A stretch of 64,000 nucleotides of DNA from Atriophallophorus winterbourni (taxonomy: Eukaryota > Platyhelminthes > Trematoda > Plagiorchiida > Microphallidae): contig JACCGJ010000309.1 of the NCBI GenBank assembly GCA_013407085.1, positions 1 to 64,000 on the forward strand. The letters are read 5' to 3'. The first letter of the stretch is position 1, and every line of letters begins with the position of its first letter. The notes beneath the pieces are model-generated. The model saw nothing but the letters and a program-made list of their open reading frames with translations. It ran no database searches and had not been told where the DNA came from. The position numbers were made by a program, and so were the translations under genes. Shown here piece by piece: positions 22,618-36,117 of the stretch.

Positions 22618-23951
22618 ATGAGTCGCGTTGATAAGATAAATGAACGCAACAACTGCGCAAAATGTGCCGTGGATGTTCTAGACGATGTTCCTGCCCTCCA
22701 ATGCGATCGCTGTGATTCTTGGCAGCATCTGAGATGCTCGAAGATTCCTAAATCGCTTTACGATTGTTTAACAACGCATAAAAATGAAGAAATATTATTT
22801 TTCTGTGTTGCGTGCCGAGCCCGCCATCGAAGAGACAAGCTGGCCGACAAACGCAGTAGTAAAGCGCCTAAATCCGCTATCATCGACACGCCAAACAATT
22901 TGCGACCAACCGAAGACACACATCAGAACACTACTTACGCGGAGATAGCAACCAATGCGTCCTCACCAGCCGCGGAGCCATACTGCGCGATTGTCACCAG
23001 ACTTCAACGCCTGGAATCCCTACTAGATGTGAGAACCCAGCCTGCGTGCAGAAATCCTCAAGGTGATCAGATAACGCCAACTGCATCTCGATCATCGAAA
23101 CCTCATACTGCTTCTCAACGACAAACCATTAAGCCAAAACCGACTAACACCGATAAACTGCCTGTAGTTCAAAAGGCCACTCAACGCAGCTCGCAATGCC
23201 AGACCATTGTATGCACGAATGTGTCTGAAAGTTCTCGCCGTGCTTCCAAACACGCAGGAAAGACGATGCGCAACAGTGGAATGCCATCTGCGAAAAATTG
23301 CAACTTGAAGTGACGGCGGTTTCCTTGGTACGTCTTTCTAGACGCCCGAACTCGCTTCACGCGGATGCACCACGTCTACTACGAATCACCCTTGAGTCTA
23401 CTGCGAAGGTAGAAGAAGTCTTGCTCTCGGCCCACCTTCTCCGGAATACGAATTCGCCTATCCGCATTTTCCCTGACGTTCCATGGTCTCAAAGACAGAT
23501 GCAAAAGCAGGACGGTTACGATTGAAAATCGGAGAATGATAAACGCAGCATCTTTATTCACGGTGTTCCTGAACTGAACAATGAGGACTTAGCTAAGAAC
23601 ACTCTACACGACTGCTCTCAATGGCGCTACATCCAAGAGCTTAGCAAAATCAAAGGAACTATGACGACTGCCGTGAAACGCCTTCCCAAGTCCTCCAGTT
23701 ACAAGGGCAATGCTCCGCGCATTCTGAAAATTACATTCCACTCAGAGGATATGGTAAGTACCGCTTTGAAGTTGTGGTATGATAACAAGCGCTTTGCACC
23801 CACGGAGGTTCGACTTCGCTCCGCAGTCGACAAACCACAGCCTCGTCTACAATCACCAGTCGCGTCGAATGGAGACCAATCTGCTAGCGAATTACACACG
23901 ACTGTTTCAAAAAACTCCCAGGAACCGGCTTCATCGGGGCCGGTGGAATAA
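22618..23951 (+). pseudogene. CR1-like LINE ORF1, damaged
   Basis: ATG at 22618 (MSRVDKINERNNCAKC). A PHD-type finger follows at once: C-x2-C, C-x2-C, H-x2-C, C-x2-C, ending FFCVACRA. The middle is Ser/Thr/Pro-rich, and a conserved VCTNVSES block and RIFPDVPW segment follow. Relative to copy 2 there is a 1-bp loss near 23238, and a Trp codon has become TGA at 23523-23525. The 3' slip signal (23909-23944) is intact. Confidence 0.85.
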
Positions 23952-26760
23952 GTGCACCTTCAAATCGCACACTGTACACACTGCAATCGCGCAGCCTTTC
24001 ATGCTGTTACACAAATGCTGCTGGTTTTATGAGCAAACTCCCGGAGCTCCGTTACCGCCACTCCCTTTGTGCATAGGACCTAATAGCCGTCACTGAGACT
24101 TGGTTATCGAGCGCAGTTCTTAATGCGGAACTCACCCTCCCCAATATGTCTTTACTTCGTCGGGATCGTGCAACAAGAGGTGGTGTCCTGCTCTATTATC
24201 ATGAATCACTTCGTTGCGAACCATTAAGCGACCCTGCGTTATGTGACTCTGATGTTCTATGGTGCCAAATATCACTCAAACAAAACAGTCTTCTCCTGAT
24301 TGCGGTTGTTTATAGACCACCCAGTAGCCATGCACAGCTTGATTCCTTCCTTATCTCTTCACTTCGGCACGCTCTAAACAAACGATTTTCTCACATCCTA
24401 ATAATGGGAGACTTCAATTGTCCTAGATTTTGTGGAGACCTTGTTTCTCAACCGTTTGCCGCTGAACTGTCTGACTTACTGACAGACTATCCATTGTACA
24501 ACCACGTTCGTGAAGCAACTCGGTTTCGGGACATGAATGCACCATCCATTCTGGACTTTATCATCACAAATGAAGACTTAATGATTGAGAATCTTTCCTT
24601 TACCCCTCCTCTCGGCCATAGTGACCATGTTGTTTTGACATTCACTTTCGTTACATTCATGGACCACTTTAATGAAACCCGCCCACAAACTCGTTGGATT
24701 ACCGACATTGGATTGTTCCACGAACTTGTTGCTGCCAATTCATGGGACTTTTTAATGTCTGACAAGATCGATGTTGCTTGGACCACGTTTCTCACTCACT
24801 GGCACGCTTTGCTGCGCGCTGCCAGCCACGAGAAGCCTTTTCATCATAAGAAACCGGGCTCATTCCTTCGCAGCCGAACGAAGAAAGCCATAGCACAGCG
24901 AAACCTGGCATGGCGATGTTATCGGACAGGAAGAAACAAAAATGACTGGGAAAACTACAGGTCATTGCGAAACTATTGAACATACCTCAGCCGCCAAGAC
25001 AAGACCCAATATCAATTGCATATATCCAACAAGTTTATGGAGAACCCAAAAAGCTTGTTCCACTTTGTGAACCAAACTAGGAATTCCATCCCTAGTCAGC
25101 GCACACGGCCTCACATCGACCGTCTTGGAAGCTGCAACTGTGCCGTCGCAACAATACGCTCCTATTTTAACCCTACATATCCCGCGAAACTTACCCACTT
25201 TTCTTTTCCCTCGCGCGACGTGCAAGAGATGCCGGAAATAAAGTTCACCCCTGAGGCAGCTCATCAGAAGATTCTGTGTCTGCGACAGTACTCCTCGTCA
25301 GGACTCGATGGCATCCATCCCAAAATCCTGAAAGTAGCCGCAGCACATATATCTCCTTTACTGGCGACTTACTTTCAACGTTGTTTGGACTCGGCTACCA
25401 TTCCACAAGCCTGGAAGGAAGGTGTTGTAAGCCCTATATTTAAAGGCGGCAGCCGGTCTGATCCTGCAAATTATCGCCCCATCGTGCTGTTATCAGTGAT
25501 TTCTAAAGTCATGGAGAGCATTGTCTCACATTTCGAAACGAATCGGATTTTAATCAAACAGCAACACGGTTTTCGGGCCAAACGTTCGTGCACCTCTAAT
25601 TTGCTTCTCGCACGAGATGAATGGACGAAATCTGTCGACGAAGGCACTGGTGTCGATGCTATATTTTTGGATTTCTACAAGGCATTCGACCGTGTGCATC
25701 ACGACATCCTTCTCCTTAAACTCGCTTCCTACGGCGTTGGATCATCCCTCGTATCATGGATGAAATACTTCCTATGCGATCGCTCTCTCTGTGTTCGTGT
25801 GCGCGACTGCTACTCAGCCCCCTTTCCAATCAAGTGTGGTTTGCCGCAAGGTTCGGTTCTTGGTCCACGACTCTTCATTATCTTCATCAACGATATCGGA
25901 CAAGACATTGAATCCCCGTTCCTCCTCTTTGCTGATGATGTCAAACTTTGGCGCTCTCTTAAATCGTCTGATGATTCCCGTGTCTTACAAGACGACTTAG
26001 ATCGCCTACATTTTTGGTCCTCACGAAACTATCTTCCATTCAACGCATCCAAGTGCAGCGTTCTCCCCATCCGTCACTCAGCTTGTTTTACCTACCGTTT
26101 GGGGCAAACAACACTTCGACGCGTTCGGCAAGAAAAGGATCTTGGACTTATCATTCAGCAAGACCTTGGTTGCACAGAACAATGCGAACGCGCAGCAGCT
26201 GCAGCCAACCGCAACACCGGCCTACTTCGCCGCGCCCTCGGCAAGTTCGACCGGTTTCTCTTCCCGACTCTTTTGAACATTTACATCCGGCCACACTTGG
26301 AATACGCAGTGCAGGCTTGGCGGCCGTGGCTATGCAAGGACATGTCACTCCTCGAAAACGCCCAACGGCGTGCGACAAAGCTCTCCGCGGTATGCGCCAC
26401 TTGCCATACGAGGAGAGATTACGCCGTTTAACCACATACTCCGTTACGTACCGTCTTCTCCGTGGAGACATGATACTTACATACCGGATACTGAGCGACC
26501 CCTCCCATCCATGCAGCTCCCTACTCGTCCCATCCATCAGCACAAATCTCCGAGGACATGGACTTAAATTGCTACATCAGCAAAGTCGACTTGAATGTCG
26601 CCGCAGGTTTTTCTCGGTGCGAGTCTGCAGTCCATGGAATGCTCTTCCATGCAAGCTTTTTGAATCCGCTTCTTTCGGTTCTTTCAAAGGTCTCCTCGAT
26701 TCCCACCTCCATGAAATCTCCCACTCCCAAGACACTAATACCCCCTCGTGGCAACGGTAA
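23909..26760 (+). pseudogene. CR1-like LINE ORF2 (endonuclease-RT), damaged
   Basis: The APE-type endonuclease is at about 24030-24640 (IAVTETW with its Trp codon changed to TAG at 24074-24076, MGDFNCPRF, GHSDHV). The reverse transcriptase follows, with KAFDRV, GLPQGSVLGP and LLFADDVKLW (catalytic FADD), then the C-terminal WNALPCKLF region. Breaks are TAG at 24074, TGA at 24977-24979, a 15-bp deletion between short direct repeats near 25517, and a 1-bp loss near 26386. Some of these may be assembly errors. Confidence 0.85.
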
Positions 26761-27110
26761 GTTCTCTTTCTGTGCCATTTGCATTTTCGTCACTACCCCT
26801 CTAACACTTCTCCAGTTTCATTGCTCTTCCAGATCCCAGTATCGGAAGTCCAAGCGCACGCAGTCTCAGCTGACCCTGTTCCGGAGGATGTGGTGGGTAG
26901 CGGTGTCCCGGGTTGACGCCCTACCTGTCCAAATGCCACAAAAATCCACTGATGGTGCAGGCTAACGCGAATGTGGCCCGCTATAAGGCCTTGGAAACTC
27001 GAACATTTTACTTTTCTTTTCTTTTCGATTCACTGCACAATCCACCCTGCGGTTTGTACAAGCTCCCCGCTTTTTATACCGTAATAAACTATTGATCTAT
27101 TGAAGTGATC

Positions 27111-27889
27111 TAGTTATACTTGAGGGGAGACATTCAAGAAAATAATTGTTAACTATTCACTATTAGATAACGTTTATGAAGCAATGCGTTCTGTTATTGA
27201 ACTCGTTTTCGGTGACATTATGCATAGTCTACATAGGTTGACAGTAGTTTTGGAGGTTGTAGGGATAATGTTTGCCGGTGTTATCAGTTGCGATACAAGA
27301 AAGTAAATAAACCAGATATAGTGAATAACATAGAAAAATTACAGCCTTGAATTTGACAGTGCTTTGAAGAATTACGCGACGGGATACTGTTTTCAGAAGA
27401 GCAATATGCGATTGCTTCCACATACTTGCTGAATTTCTTATATTGTGCACCGCTGAATCCCTTAACAGCATTCTCGCAATCTTTCCTAAAACACTGTAAA
27501 ATCTTGATGGCTTACCATTTTGTAAGAACACCAGTCACACGTCCAACCTTAACAGCATAATACGGCATAAGCCAAAATTTAGAACGCATACAGCGATAAA
27601 TTGTAAAAACGACTCAAGGTTACAATCAGCAATGTTGATTGATTCAAAGTAACCAAAGATTCTAATAATGCAGATTGATAAATTGATACAAAAATACATA
27701 CTTAATTTCTAGTTTCTAAGTTTTTCTAACTATTAAATATAAATTTAAAAACAGACTATCAAGACATTCTTCTTCTTGATCGAAATAAAAAGGATAAAAT
27801 CCCGTGAAAGCTTCTTCAAAACAAGAAAAATGGGTGATTATGCGAAAAAGTTAGGCCCTGTGAGTAGATGGCCAACACAACATTACTCA
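27111..27889. other. flank 3' of LINE, no feature
   Basis: AT-rich sequence. A 100-codon minus frame (27229-27531) shows no recognisable domain. Matched copy 2 wherever compared. Confidence 0.4.
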
Positions 27890-28300
27890 GATGATCAAGT
27901 CCATTCGTCTCAACAAATGCTTATCCCACGCGCTCTTGAATAGCTTTTCCGATAGTAAGTAATGTAGCCCGTTCGGTAAACAGTTTCATGTGTTCACAAA
28001 CCGAGTGGATAGCGTGCTCACATTAATTATCCTGAGCCTTTTTAGGCTTTCTCAACATCAGGTCATGCCCAATACTCTTCGATTCACCTACTAATCGAAA
28101 GAACCTGAGGAACTTGTTACCAATTTGGCCGAGAAAAATGCGCGTGTCCATGAGCAATGGAACGTTTCCGTTTAAAGTTCTAAGGGAAAAGTATTAGTAA
28201 TGTCCGTCTATCCTTGCGCGGAAGATAAGGAAATCCATGCAGCATCTTTATGCCCCAACATTGTAACCTCTCCAATGTATCACATTCGAATTTACACTTA
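27890..28300 (-). pseudogene. LINE reverse-transcriptase C-terminal relic
   Basis: Minus-strand fragments read ERLQCWGIKMLHGFPYLPR, a frame-shifted NKFLRFF...GHDLMLRKPK segment, and LPNGLHYLLSEKLFKSAWDK followed by HLL. This is the linker and C-terminal tail typical of CR1/Jockey ORF2. Multiple stops and frameshifts mark it as old. It runs to the gap; its copy 2 counterpart is 46726-47136. Confidence 0.72.
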
Positions 28301-28367
28301 ACAAACGCAAATGGGAATCAATTTTCTAACAGTGAACGAGCGTGCATTGAGAAGCGCTTCTGAAGCA

Positions 28368-29367
28368 NNNNNNNNNNNNNNNNNNNNNNNNNNNNNNNNN
28401 NNNNNNNNNNNNNNNNNNNNNNNNNNNNNNNNNNNNNNNNNNNNNNNNNNNNNNNNNNNNNNNNNNNNNNNNNNNNNNNNNNNNNNNNNNNNNNNNNNNN
28501 NNNNNNNNNNNNNNNNNNNNNNNNNNNNNNNNNNNNNNNNNNNNNNNNNNNNNNNNNNNNNNNNNNNNNNNNNNNNNNNNNNNNNNNNNNNNNNNNNNNN
28601 NNNNNNNNNNNNNNNNNNNNNNNNNNNNNNNNNNNNNNNNNNNNNNNNNNNNNNNNNNNNNNNNNNNNNNNNNNNNNNNNNNNNNNNNNNNNNNNNNNNN
28701 NNNNNNNNNNNNNNNNNNNNNNNNNNNNNNNNNNNNNNNNNNNNNNNNNNNNNNNNNNNNNNNNNNNNNNNNNNNNNNNNNNNNNNNNNNNNNNNNNNNN
28801 NNNNNNNNNNNNNNNNNNNNNNNNNNNNNNNNNNNNNNNNNNNNNNNNNNNNNNNNNNNNNNNNNNNNNNNNNNNNNNNNNNNNNNNNNNNNNNNNNNNN
28901 NNNNNNNNNNNNNNNNNNNNNNNNNNNNNNNNNNNNNNNNNNNNNNNNNNNNNNNNNNNNNNNNNNNNNNNNNNNNNNNNNNNNNNNNNNNNNNNNNNNN
29001 NNNNNNNNNNNNNNNNNNNNNNNNNNNNNNNNNNNNNNNNNNNNNNNNNNNNNNNNNNNNNNNNNNNNNNNNNNNNNNNNNNNNNNNNNNNNNNNNNNNN
29101 NNNNNNNNNNNNNNNNNNNNNNNNNNNNNNNNNNNNNNNNNNNNNNNNNNNNNNNNNNNNNNNNNNNNNNNNNNNNNNNNNNNNNNNNNNNNNNNNNNNN
29201 NNNNNNNNNNNNNNNNNNNNNNNNNNNNNNNNNNNNNNNNNNNNNNNNNNNNNNNNNNNNNNNNNNNNNNNNNNNNNNNNNNNNNNNNNNNNNNNNNNNN
29301 NNNNNNNNNNNNNNNNNNNNNNNNNNNNNNNNNNNNNNNNNNNNNNNNNNNNNNNNNNNNNNNNNNN
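28368..29367. other. assembly gap, exactly 1,000 N
   Basis: Exactly 1,000 unknown bases, the usual placeholder for a gap of unknown size between contigs. The long open frames that cross it are artefacts of N. Confidence 0.99.
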
Positions 29368-29744
29368 TAGGCTCTCCACGGAGTGAGTTTTTCACTTGCC
29401 TAAAAGTGACGGCATCAAGTCTCTCAAAAAACAAAAACAAACACATCGCACTATGCATGGGTTATAGTAGCTGTCTGTATCTGGCTATATCCCAGTTAGG
29501 ATTCACGTTATTAATTGCTTACATTCAGAAAAACGATACAAAGATAATCAGCGGCAGTCTCGTTTTACACAACTTCGAGGTTGATTGGGGCCAAGTGGTG
29601 TCGAGAAAACCGGGAGGGTTGTGGGGTGTCTAAAAATTCAATTAACCGGTTACAGAGTCACTCCACTCAATCGAAAAACTAGCTGAACTCAAGCTACAGT
29701 TCATGTATGGACACGTCATCCGATTGGGCTTACTCTTCTTCAGA

Positions 29745-29990
29745 ACTATCTATATATGAAATCAAATGTCTGGATCCAGGCAAGGTATCGGGCAGTCATA
29801 GACTGCACGTGCGCTAAGACGCTGTCAAGTTACGCAGACCTAAACACATAAGTAAGGGAAAATGGTAGCGAAAATCCAGTGTGAATCCACAATCAGGTCA
29901 ATACCGGTGGTAAGTCAGATTCATAAGATGTTCGCTTTGCAGTACAATAATGCTGCACGATTGCCCATTCGTGCGATTTCTTCAAATACG
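29745..29990 (-). repeat. SINE, degraded (duplicate of 10205-10445)
   Basis: Same position within the duplicated segment, with scattered base differences. Confidence 0.6.
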
Positions 29991-31797
29991 AGGGCTTTTT
30001 AGATCCTACTCTTCTCAATCCATTTACTAGTACTGTGTCATGGTTGGATAACAGTCAAACATTCGCTACTTGATACTTGTCAATTGCAACCTCATGTGAT
30101 GAGGAATATTACGGAGTTTCAAAAACGGAATAACAAAAATTACTTATTCAAAGTGTGTAAAAAAGCTAGCCGATTTAAAAACCTAATGGTTATTTAGTTA
30201 ACTGTGCCGACATAACGAGATTTAAAAAAATAACGGTCCTTAGAAGTCCAGTCAATGAAAAAGAATCTAACTAAATGTCAAGATGAGCACAATCCAGTAA
30301 ACTCCAAAAGGCCAATGTTCAAGTTGCAAATAAAAATATTAGAACCATATGCTTGGGACTAAATTTTGGGGATATACCAAAAAATAATCACTGAACGTTA
30401 AAACAGATGCTCGTTCAGGAACCACTCGATAACCATGTCCGTTAGTCCGCAAATGACCTAAAGACAAACGAAAGAGTGAACTAAAATCTGAAGCATTAAG
30501 TACATCACTTTTGATGCCGGAAGCCAACGAACAACGACATCATGCTAATTGCAATGGAGCGTTCAAGCTAGTTCTCGAAATTTTGTGGTTAAATTCTGGC
30601 AAGCTGAAAATAACGCTACTGACACCAGAGACGCATTTTGATCACTCTCACTCTCCGAGTTTGAACCCGAATACTTGATCATTAAACTTAAAAGATAGAA
30701 AGCGCAATACAAACAAGTCACGAATTATTGCATCACAGCTCTGCTGCTTGGTTTGGCATAAACCATGTTAAACGCTTTATAACGGCACATGAACGTAGTG
30801 AAAGGTCAGAAAACTATTAGAGGTACGTTTGACACGCAGATAACCACTGCGATAGTATACAAAACAGACCTACAGTATAAAACGGACAACATGTCAAGGT
30901 TGTAAGTTAGTTCATCACTCGGTACTTTCTACCGATGTAATACCGACCAGAACGATGATGATGATGATCATGGGGTGCGGCATCTTTACCGAGGTTGATT
31001 GTGGACCATGGGAGCGGGTGTTGTGCCCGGTTTCAGGAGCATTGAGCGATACCGTTCCACACACACTTGGAAACGTGCTATGTTATCCAAGATGTTTTCG
31101 CAGCCACTCATTTTCTGAGTGGACGCGTTGAAGAAGCGCAAGTTGCGAACAAACATGAAACTTCCATGCTATAGAACATATCAAAACTGCATAGTGAGGT
31201 AAAAATGAAATGAAATGCGAACAGTGTGAAACCATAAATCGATAAATGCAGAAAATTGTTCGTTTAAAGTACTCATCATTCGCTCTGGCAATATTGCAAT
31301 GCAAACATATTGTGTGAAGAAGCGCAGATGTTCTTGTTGGTGCATTTAAAATATAATAGTGAGCAGGATTATGTGGATTGACAAGCCGTTTGGCAAATGA
31401 GCAGAGCAAACGCGGAACCCGAACTATTTCTTCTGAAACGTGCAAACTATTCGTTTTTCGGATAAGCTCAAGAAGTGATCGGAATAACATGATTGCTGGC
31501 AATCCTCTGGTCGGGAAAAAACATTTAAAGGTATCTAGGGTCTGACATGCGAAGCGAGATTCTTATGGGATGTTATATCTATCAGAAAGATATAGTACCA
31601 GTGGGAAACGGATTACCTTAGGTTTTGCGCTATATAATCAAGTAAGAATAACAACTACAGTGAAAGAACTCAATTTAAATATCACGCTTCTACAATAAAC
31701 GCGTGTTACATGTTTCGCGCCTGAACATTGGAAGTCATTGTCAATCAGTAGATTAATCACCATTTCACAGACAAACAACCATGAAAATGATACTCAC
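29991..31797. other. diverged left part of copy 2
   Basis: Counterpart of 10446-12627 but shorter, with many single-base indels and substitutions. No extra gene seen. Confidence 0.5.
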
Positions 31798-32064
31798 GCC
31801 ATTGGCTGCGCAGATTGGCAGTATGACTTTTAATAAGCAATCGCGTGAAAAGTAACGTCCATCGCCACCGACAACAATGCGTACATTCTCATCACGCAAA
31901 CTGTGTTTCAATGCTGCATTAATAGTGGCTTGGATAAAATTTTCGGTATAGTATGGTTGTTCGAAGGTCTTGGTTGGCTTTCGAAGACCACTAGTGCCAG
32001 GTTTCTGGTCAGTAAAAGGTTTGGTCACTTTAGAAATGATTGCCGGAGCAGGAACAGTCGCCAT
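31798..32064 (-). CDS. PGM1: phosphoglucomutase exon 1, second copy
   Basis: 89 codons with the same splice donor and ATG (32064) as 12628-12894, and the same DQKPGTSGLRK and VVGGDGRYFSRD motifs. The only residue difference noticed is Thr4 to Val. No exon 2-4 copies follow on this side; the sequence to the left ends at the gap. It is therefore either the same exon assembled twice or an orphan exon from a partial tandem duplication. Confidence 0.88.
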
Positions 32065-34074
32065 CACGCTGAAAAAGTTACAGAAATGAAAAAAATCCGA
32101 ATAATAAGTGACGGGAATAATAACCAAGCAAACACAGTACAAGATGCTTTGAAGGTTTTAAAGGAACAAGCTCGCACCCAGATGAACTTCCGGAAAGTTA
32201 GATTGAATTGAACAAAATTTAAATTAACGGGATCTTTTATAAAAACAGGGTAAAATTGACAGTTCAGTTAAGATGCCGAACTTTCCATAAAAATAAAAGA
32301 TCAATTCCTGGTTTTCGAAAAACATCTATGACGCTGCTTATATACGTACATCAGCGTAGTCAAGCGTTTGAATGCACGAACAACACTTACGGAATACAGC
32401 AGACTATTTATTAAACTTCTTAACGAGTGCAAACGCAGCACTGTATAAAAAGCTGTCTTTGTGTGTATAATTATTATTTGATTCATATACAAAAAGTCGA
32501 TATGAGCAATGGAAAACGATTGTCAGTTAAAGTGAACACTGTATTTAAACAGGTGTCTTTTATTGACAGCGGTGTAAACTGGCCGGTAAGTTTTTTTTAT
32601 AACGGCATTAATTGAATGCATGTGTGGACTTGACTCCGGTGACTGTGGTACAATAGGTAGCCAATAAAGTGCGGTTCAATTTGACAGAGAATTCTTCATA
32701 CGCCAGGACGAATATAATGTGTGAAACTGGATCAATAATTAGACTAAACCTGACCGACATGTGATTTAGATTATTCTAAAGTGATACACATACATCGAAC
32801 AGGTACTGCATACAAATGATGAATGCAGCACTGCTAAAGTAGTGAATGTGCGCACACAATAACATGGTTAAACCAGTCCGATCGATGGAGCGGAAACCTA
32901 ATTCGAACTAAACACGCCGCGTAATATTTACAACAATCAAATGTGAAACGTAACCAATATCAGAATCACATCACGATGATAGCTGTTGAGGATTTTTCAA
33001 TTAAATTGTCAACACGCAACTTAGCGTAAACAAGTATAGGCAATTTCACGCCTATTGGTGTTATTCGACACGAATCAATTCAAACACAAAACAAATCAAT
33101 TGAGTGGTTACTAAAATAAAAAGAGTAGTGAAAAGTGATATTTTCCGTGAATGAAAAATCAACTGCCAATCGGTTGGCATGATATAGGTTGAAACATTCA
33201 TAAATGCATGTAACCTCCAAATATGATGAATAAAGTATAATTTATAGGATATTTAAACTGAGTGATTGGCGTAGACGTCAAATGGCACGTACAGGCGATT
33301 CGAGAACTAAGCGTTCGGACAAAAGTTTAAGGTCGCCGTTTATGTGTAAAACTGTGATGGGGCATGAATGAAACAATGGACTGATGGTCGATACGAAATG
33401 GCTTCCTTTATTATACAGCAGACGTGAAAAAATGGATGGAACGACAATAACACTGCTGGGCTCCCATAAATGGTAAAGTGCATATTTTACAAGAAAATAG
33501 CAAAATTTGATGCACGGAAAATCTGAAAGAATCATATGATAAAATCGGAATATAAAACCCAGGTAATTCCGCGGAGATGAAACGTACAATGACGCTTCGG
33601 AGTTAGGCCGTTACAGTTGTTCTTACACTAATGGATTCTGTTGATGTTCAAATTATGTTTGTCGAGCTTGCGTAGTTGGTGTTAGACGAATGGATTCGGT
33701 TTGTACTATACTGAAAAGTGGGTATGGTGACCTACCACCATAAATTCGGTTGGCTGGCCCGATAGCTGTTTCGAAAGACATCACTGGCTGCAGCTGAATA
33801 GTTCGGGTTGACAAAAGAGCTATATTAATCACACGCCAATATAATTAATCATCTTAATTATCAAACAGAGAACATTATTAAATGACGGGAGCAAAAACAA
33901 ACGTTTGATTTATGAGTACCATTGTGTGAGGTCAGCAAAAGTTGGATTTGGTTTTATGGATGACACCCGCAACGGGCAACAATCACACAAGCACACTCAT
34001 ACGAAATTTTAAAAGATATTCAATGAAAATCGAGCTGTATTAAATCTGTCAAAACATTCCGTATACAAAATATT
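32065..34074. other. intergenic stretch, copy 2
   Basis: Counterpart of 12895-15255 without the family C hammerhead block. From about 32403 it is identical to copy 1 wherever compared. Confidence 0.5.
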
Positions 34075-34155
34075 TTAAGGAAGTTTGGCTCCTAAATTAG
34101 CCAAGCGATCCGCCTCTTCATTTCCCGGGATGCCGACATGAGCAGGAACGTGGCG
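34075..34155 (-). CDS. RNASEH1: ribonuclease H1 last exon, second copy
   Basis: Identical to 15256-15336: RHVPAHVGIPGNEEADRLAN, then the stop. Confidence 0.88.
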   Translation of the reverse strand, partial: RHVPAHVGIPGNEEADRLANLGAKLP

Positions 34156-34467
34156 CTGAAAAATCGTCAGCGAATTTCATATTAACAAACATATTTAGTG
34201 TGCAAAGATAAAAATAATTGATACGCATATGAATCAATCAACGTAAATGAAAAATACAATAGTTGATGATCATATGAGCATAACCGTAATAGAAAAATTC
34301 GTTGCCTGAGAACCATTGAAAGTGAAAATTGAAAACCGTAAGGAGATAAACTGTTGTGACACTCACGCTCATTGCACTAACACTCCAGTAAGGGTATAAA
34401 CAATTAGGGAAACAGATAGTATCACACATGCATACATACATAAACGAAGATACATCCATGTACCCAT

Positions 34468-34699
34468 GGTATATGGTATGAAAGCACAAACCTCATCCAC
34501 ACAAAGTGCCACACAGTCAGAGACTGTACGTGGGCTGAGATACTGTCAGGTAGCCCAGCACTAGACAGATATGAGAAAGGAAATAGAAATGGTAGCGAGA
34601 CTCCAGGGTGTTTCAGCATGCAGCTCACTACCGATGGCCAATCAATTTAACACGATGTTAGCCGCACAGCATAGAAATGCTGCACGATTGCATATCCGT
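34468..34699 (-). mobile_element. SINE full-length form, second copy
   Basis: Duplicate of 15649-15880 with the same CCATGTACCCAT target duplication on both sides. Confidence 0.8.
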
Positions 34700-36117
34700 C
34701 CATGTACCCATAAAATATAAACAGATTGAAAAATTGGTAGCTATATGGGTAGGAACGGAATGTCAACCGGAACACACTCGAAAAAATCAAATTTGGAATA
34801 AGAAAGAGCACTGCTGCGTGTTGATTTCAACCAGGGAGACAGTGTGAAAACTGAGCAAATATTAAACATGATTTTCTAATTAACTGACAGAGTTTGAGTC
34901 AAAATTGTAAGTGAGAAACCAAACTGATGTAATCTGTGTACTGAGGACAAACAACGAACGATAATCTCAAAAATATTGATAAAAGCACACGCCGAAAATT
35001 TGACGATATTAATTCAACCATAATATTGCTAAACGCCAAGTACGCTGCAACTACGTTAGAATCCATAGGTGTGAGAATAACCGTCGAAGTCATTCGTTCT
35101 TCACTCAATGATTTCTAGATTTTAAATAAATTCTGGCAAGTCAAGTGCGGCATGCATAGCTTTCAATTAATAAACATAGGAACCGTTTCGTTAACATTTA
35201 AGCAAAATTTAAAGGTTATAAAATTTAACAAGCTACTGGTCAACGAATGCGATGGTAATCGATTGAATAAAAAAATTTATACGGCTCGGTGAATATTGGA
35301 GAAAGTTGCAGTCTGAATAAGCTAGCACATTCAGTTTTGGAGATCAAAGAAAACATACTTAAATCAGAATAAGAATTACAACTAAAAGGGAAATAAAGCT
35401 AGAAAAGTGTAGTGTCATCAAGAAACAACCTGCAACTTCAACGCAAGATTGAATAGCACATATCCTCGAAGCTGTACCTGAATTATCAAGCAGTTGCTTG
35501 AATAGGGTGATTCGATTTCATGTTGTATAATAACGATCAAGAAACCCAGTCATAAACTCTTGTTTACAAGTTGAGTAACGGCAATTAAATCTGCATTGCT
35601 TCATATCTGGGACAGCCAGTACATTGAAAAGTCATGCGCATCTTTGCAAAATTGCATCTAACTGTTTGGTTGGTAAGATTAAGGTACGAACCGTTTCACT
35701 TCCAATGTATCTCTCTTATAGAGTTTGCATACCCGGAACAAAATTAAAGTTCGCAGTAAACATCTACCCTCGTACACACACAAGCAACTAGGATTCGGAG
35801 TTCATTGCTATGGTCTGGTTAATCTTAAAAATATTCAAAATAAAACTATTAAAACAAATATAATGCGTCAAATACAGTAATGCCAGTTTGAGATATACTC
35901 ATTCAAATGAAACGGAGCTCCCACCCAGCAAAATCCAACTTGATGCATCTGAATTTAGGAAACCACATGAGACACCAACCTTCGGAGCACATATATTATT
36001 ACATCGTTCGAAGGTAGGAATAAATCCATCATCAACATGTGAAAGCATATGGAATAATAGCTAGATGCTATCGAATAAACTCAACATTTAATTATGGGAA
36101 CAGAAACCAAAGCTAAC

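Larger units (their letters stand above)
22350..27110 (+). mobile_element. CR1-like LINE, copy 1
   Basis: A two-ORF non-LTR retrotransposon with ORF1 (PHD-type zinc finger) and ORF2 (AP endonuclease plus reverse transcriptase). The 3' end near 27085-27105 carries the tandem octamer pair CTATTGAT-CTATTGAA, consistent with CR1 termini. The 5' end is not precisely defined. The reading frames are broken at several points relative to the copy at about 41170-45945, and base differences between the two copies begin at about 22535, inside this element. Confidence 0.85.
9822..28367. other. duplicated segment, copy 1 (left of the assembly gap)
   Basis: From GAGTGAGTTTTTCA near 9838 to the last base before the N run, this segment matches 29368-47203 in the same orientation. 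The offset is 18,819 over most of its length, rising to 18,836 after LINE indels. Stretches I compared in 13590-22500 and 27050-28280 were identical. 9822-13230 shows many 1-bp differences. Copy 1 additionally has about 440 bp at 11680-12120 and about 360 bp at 13225-13585. Confidence 0.9.

Noticed and set aside
24792..26793. Minus-strand and alternate-frame open frames across the LINE ORF2
   Set aside because: Shadows of the coding frame, with no domain of their own.
28298..29633. Very long open frames on both strands across the gap
   Set aside because: They consist almost wholly of N and are artefacts.
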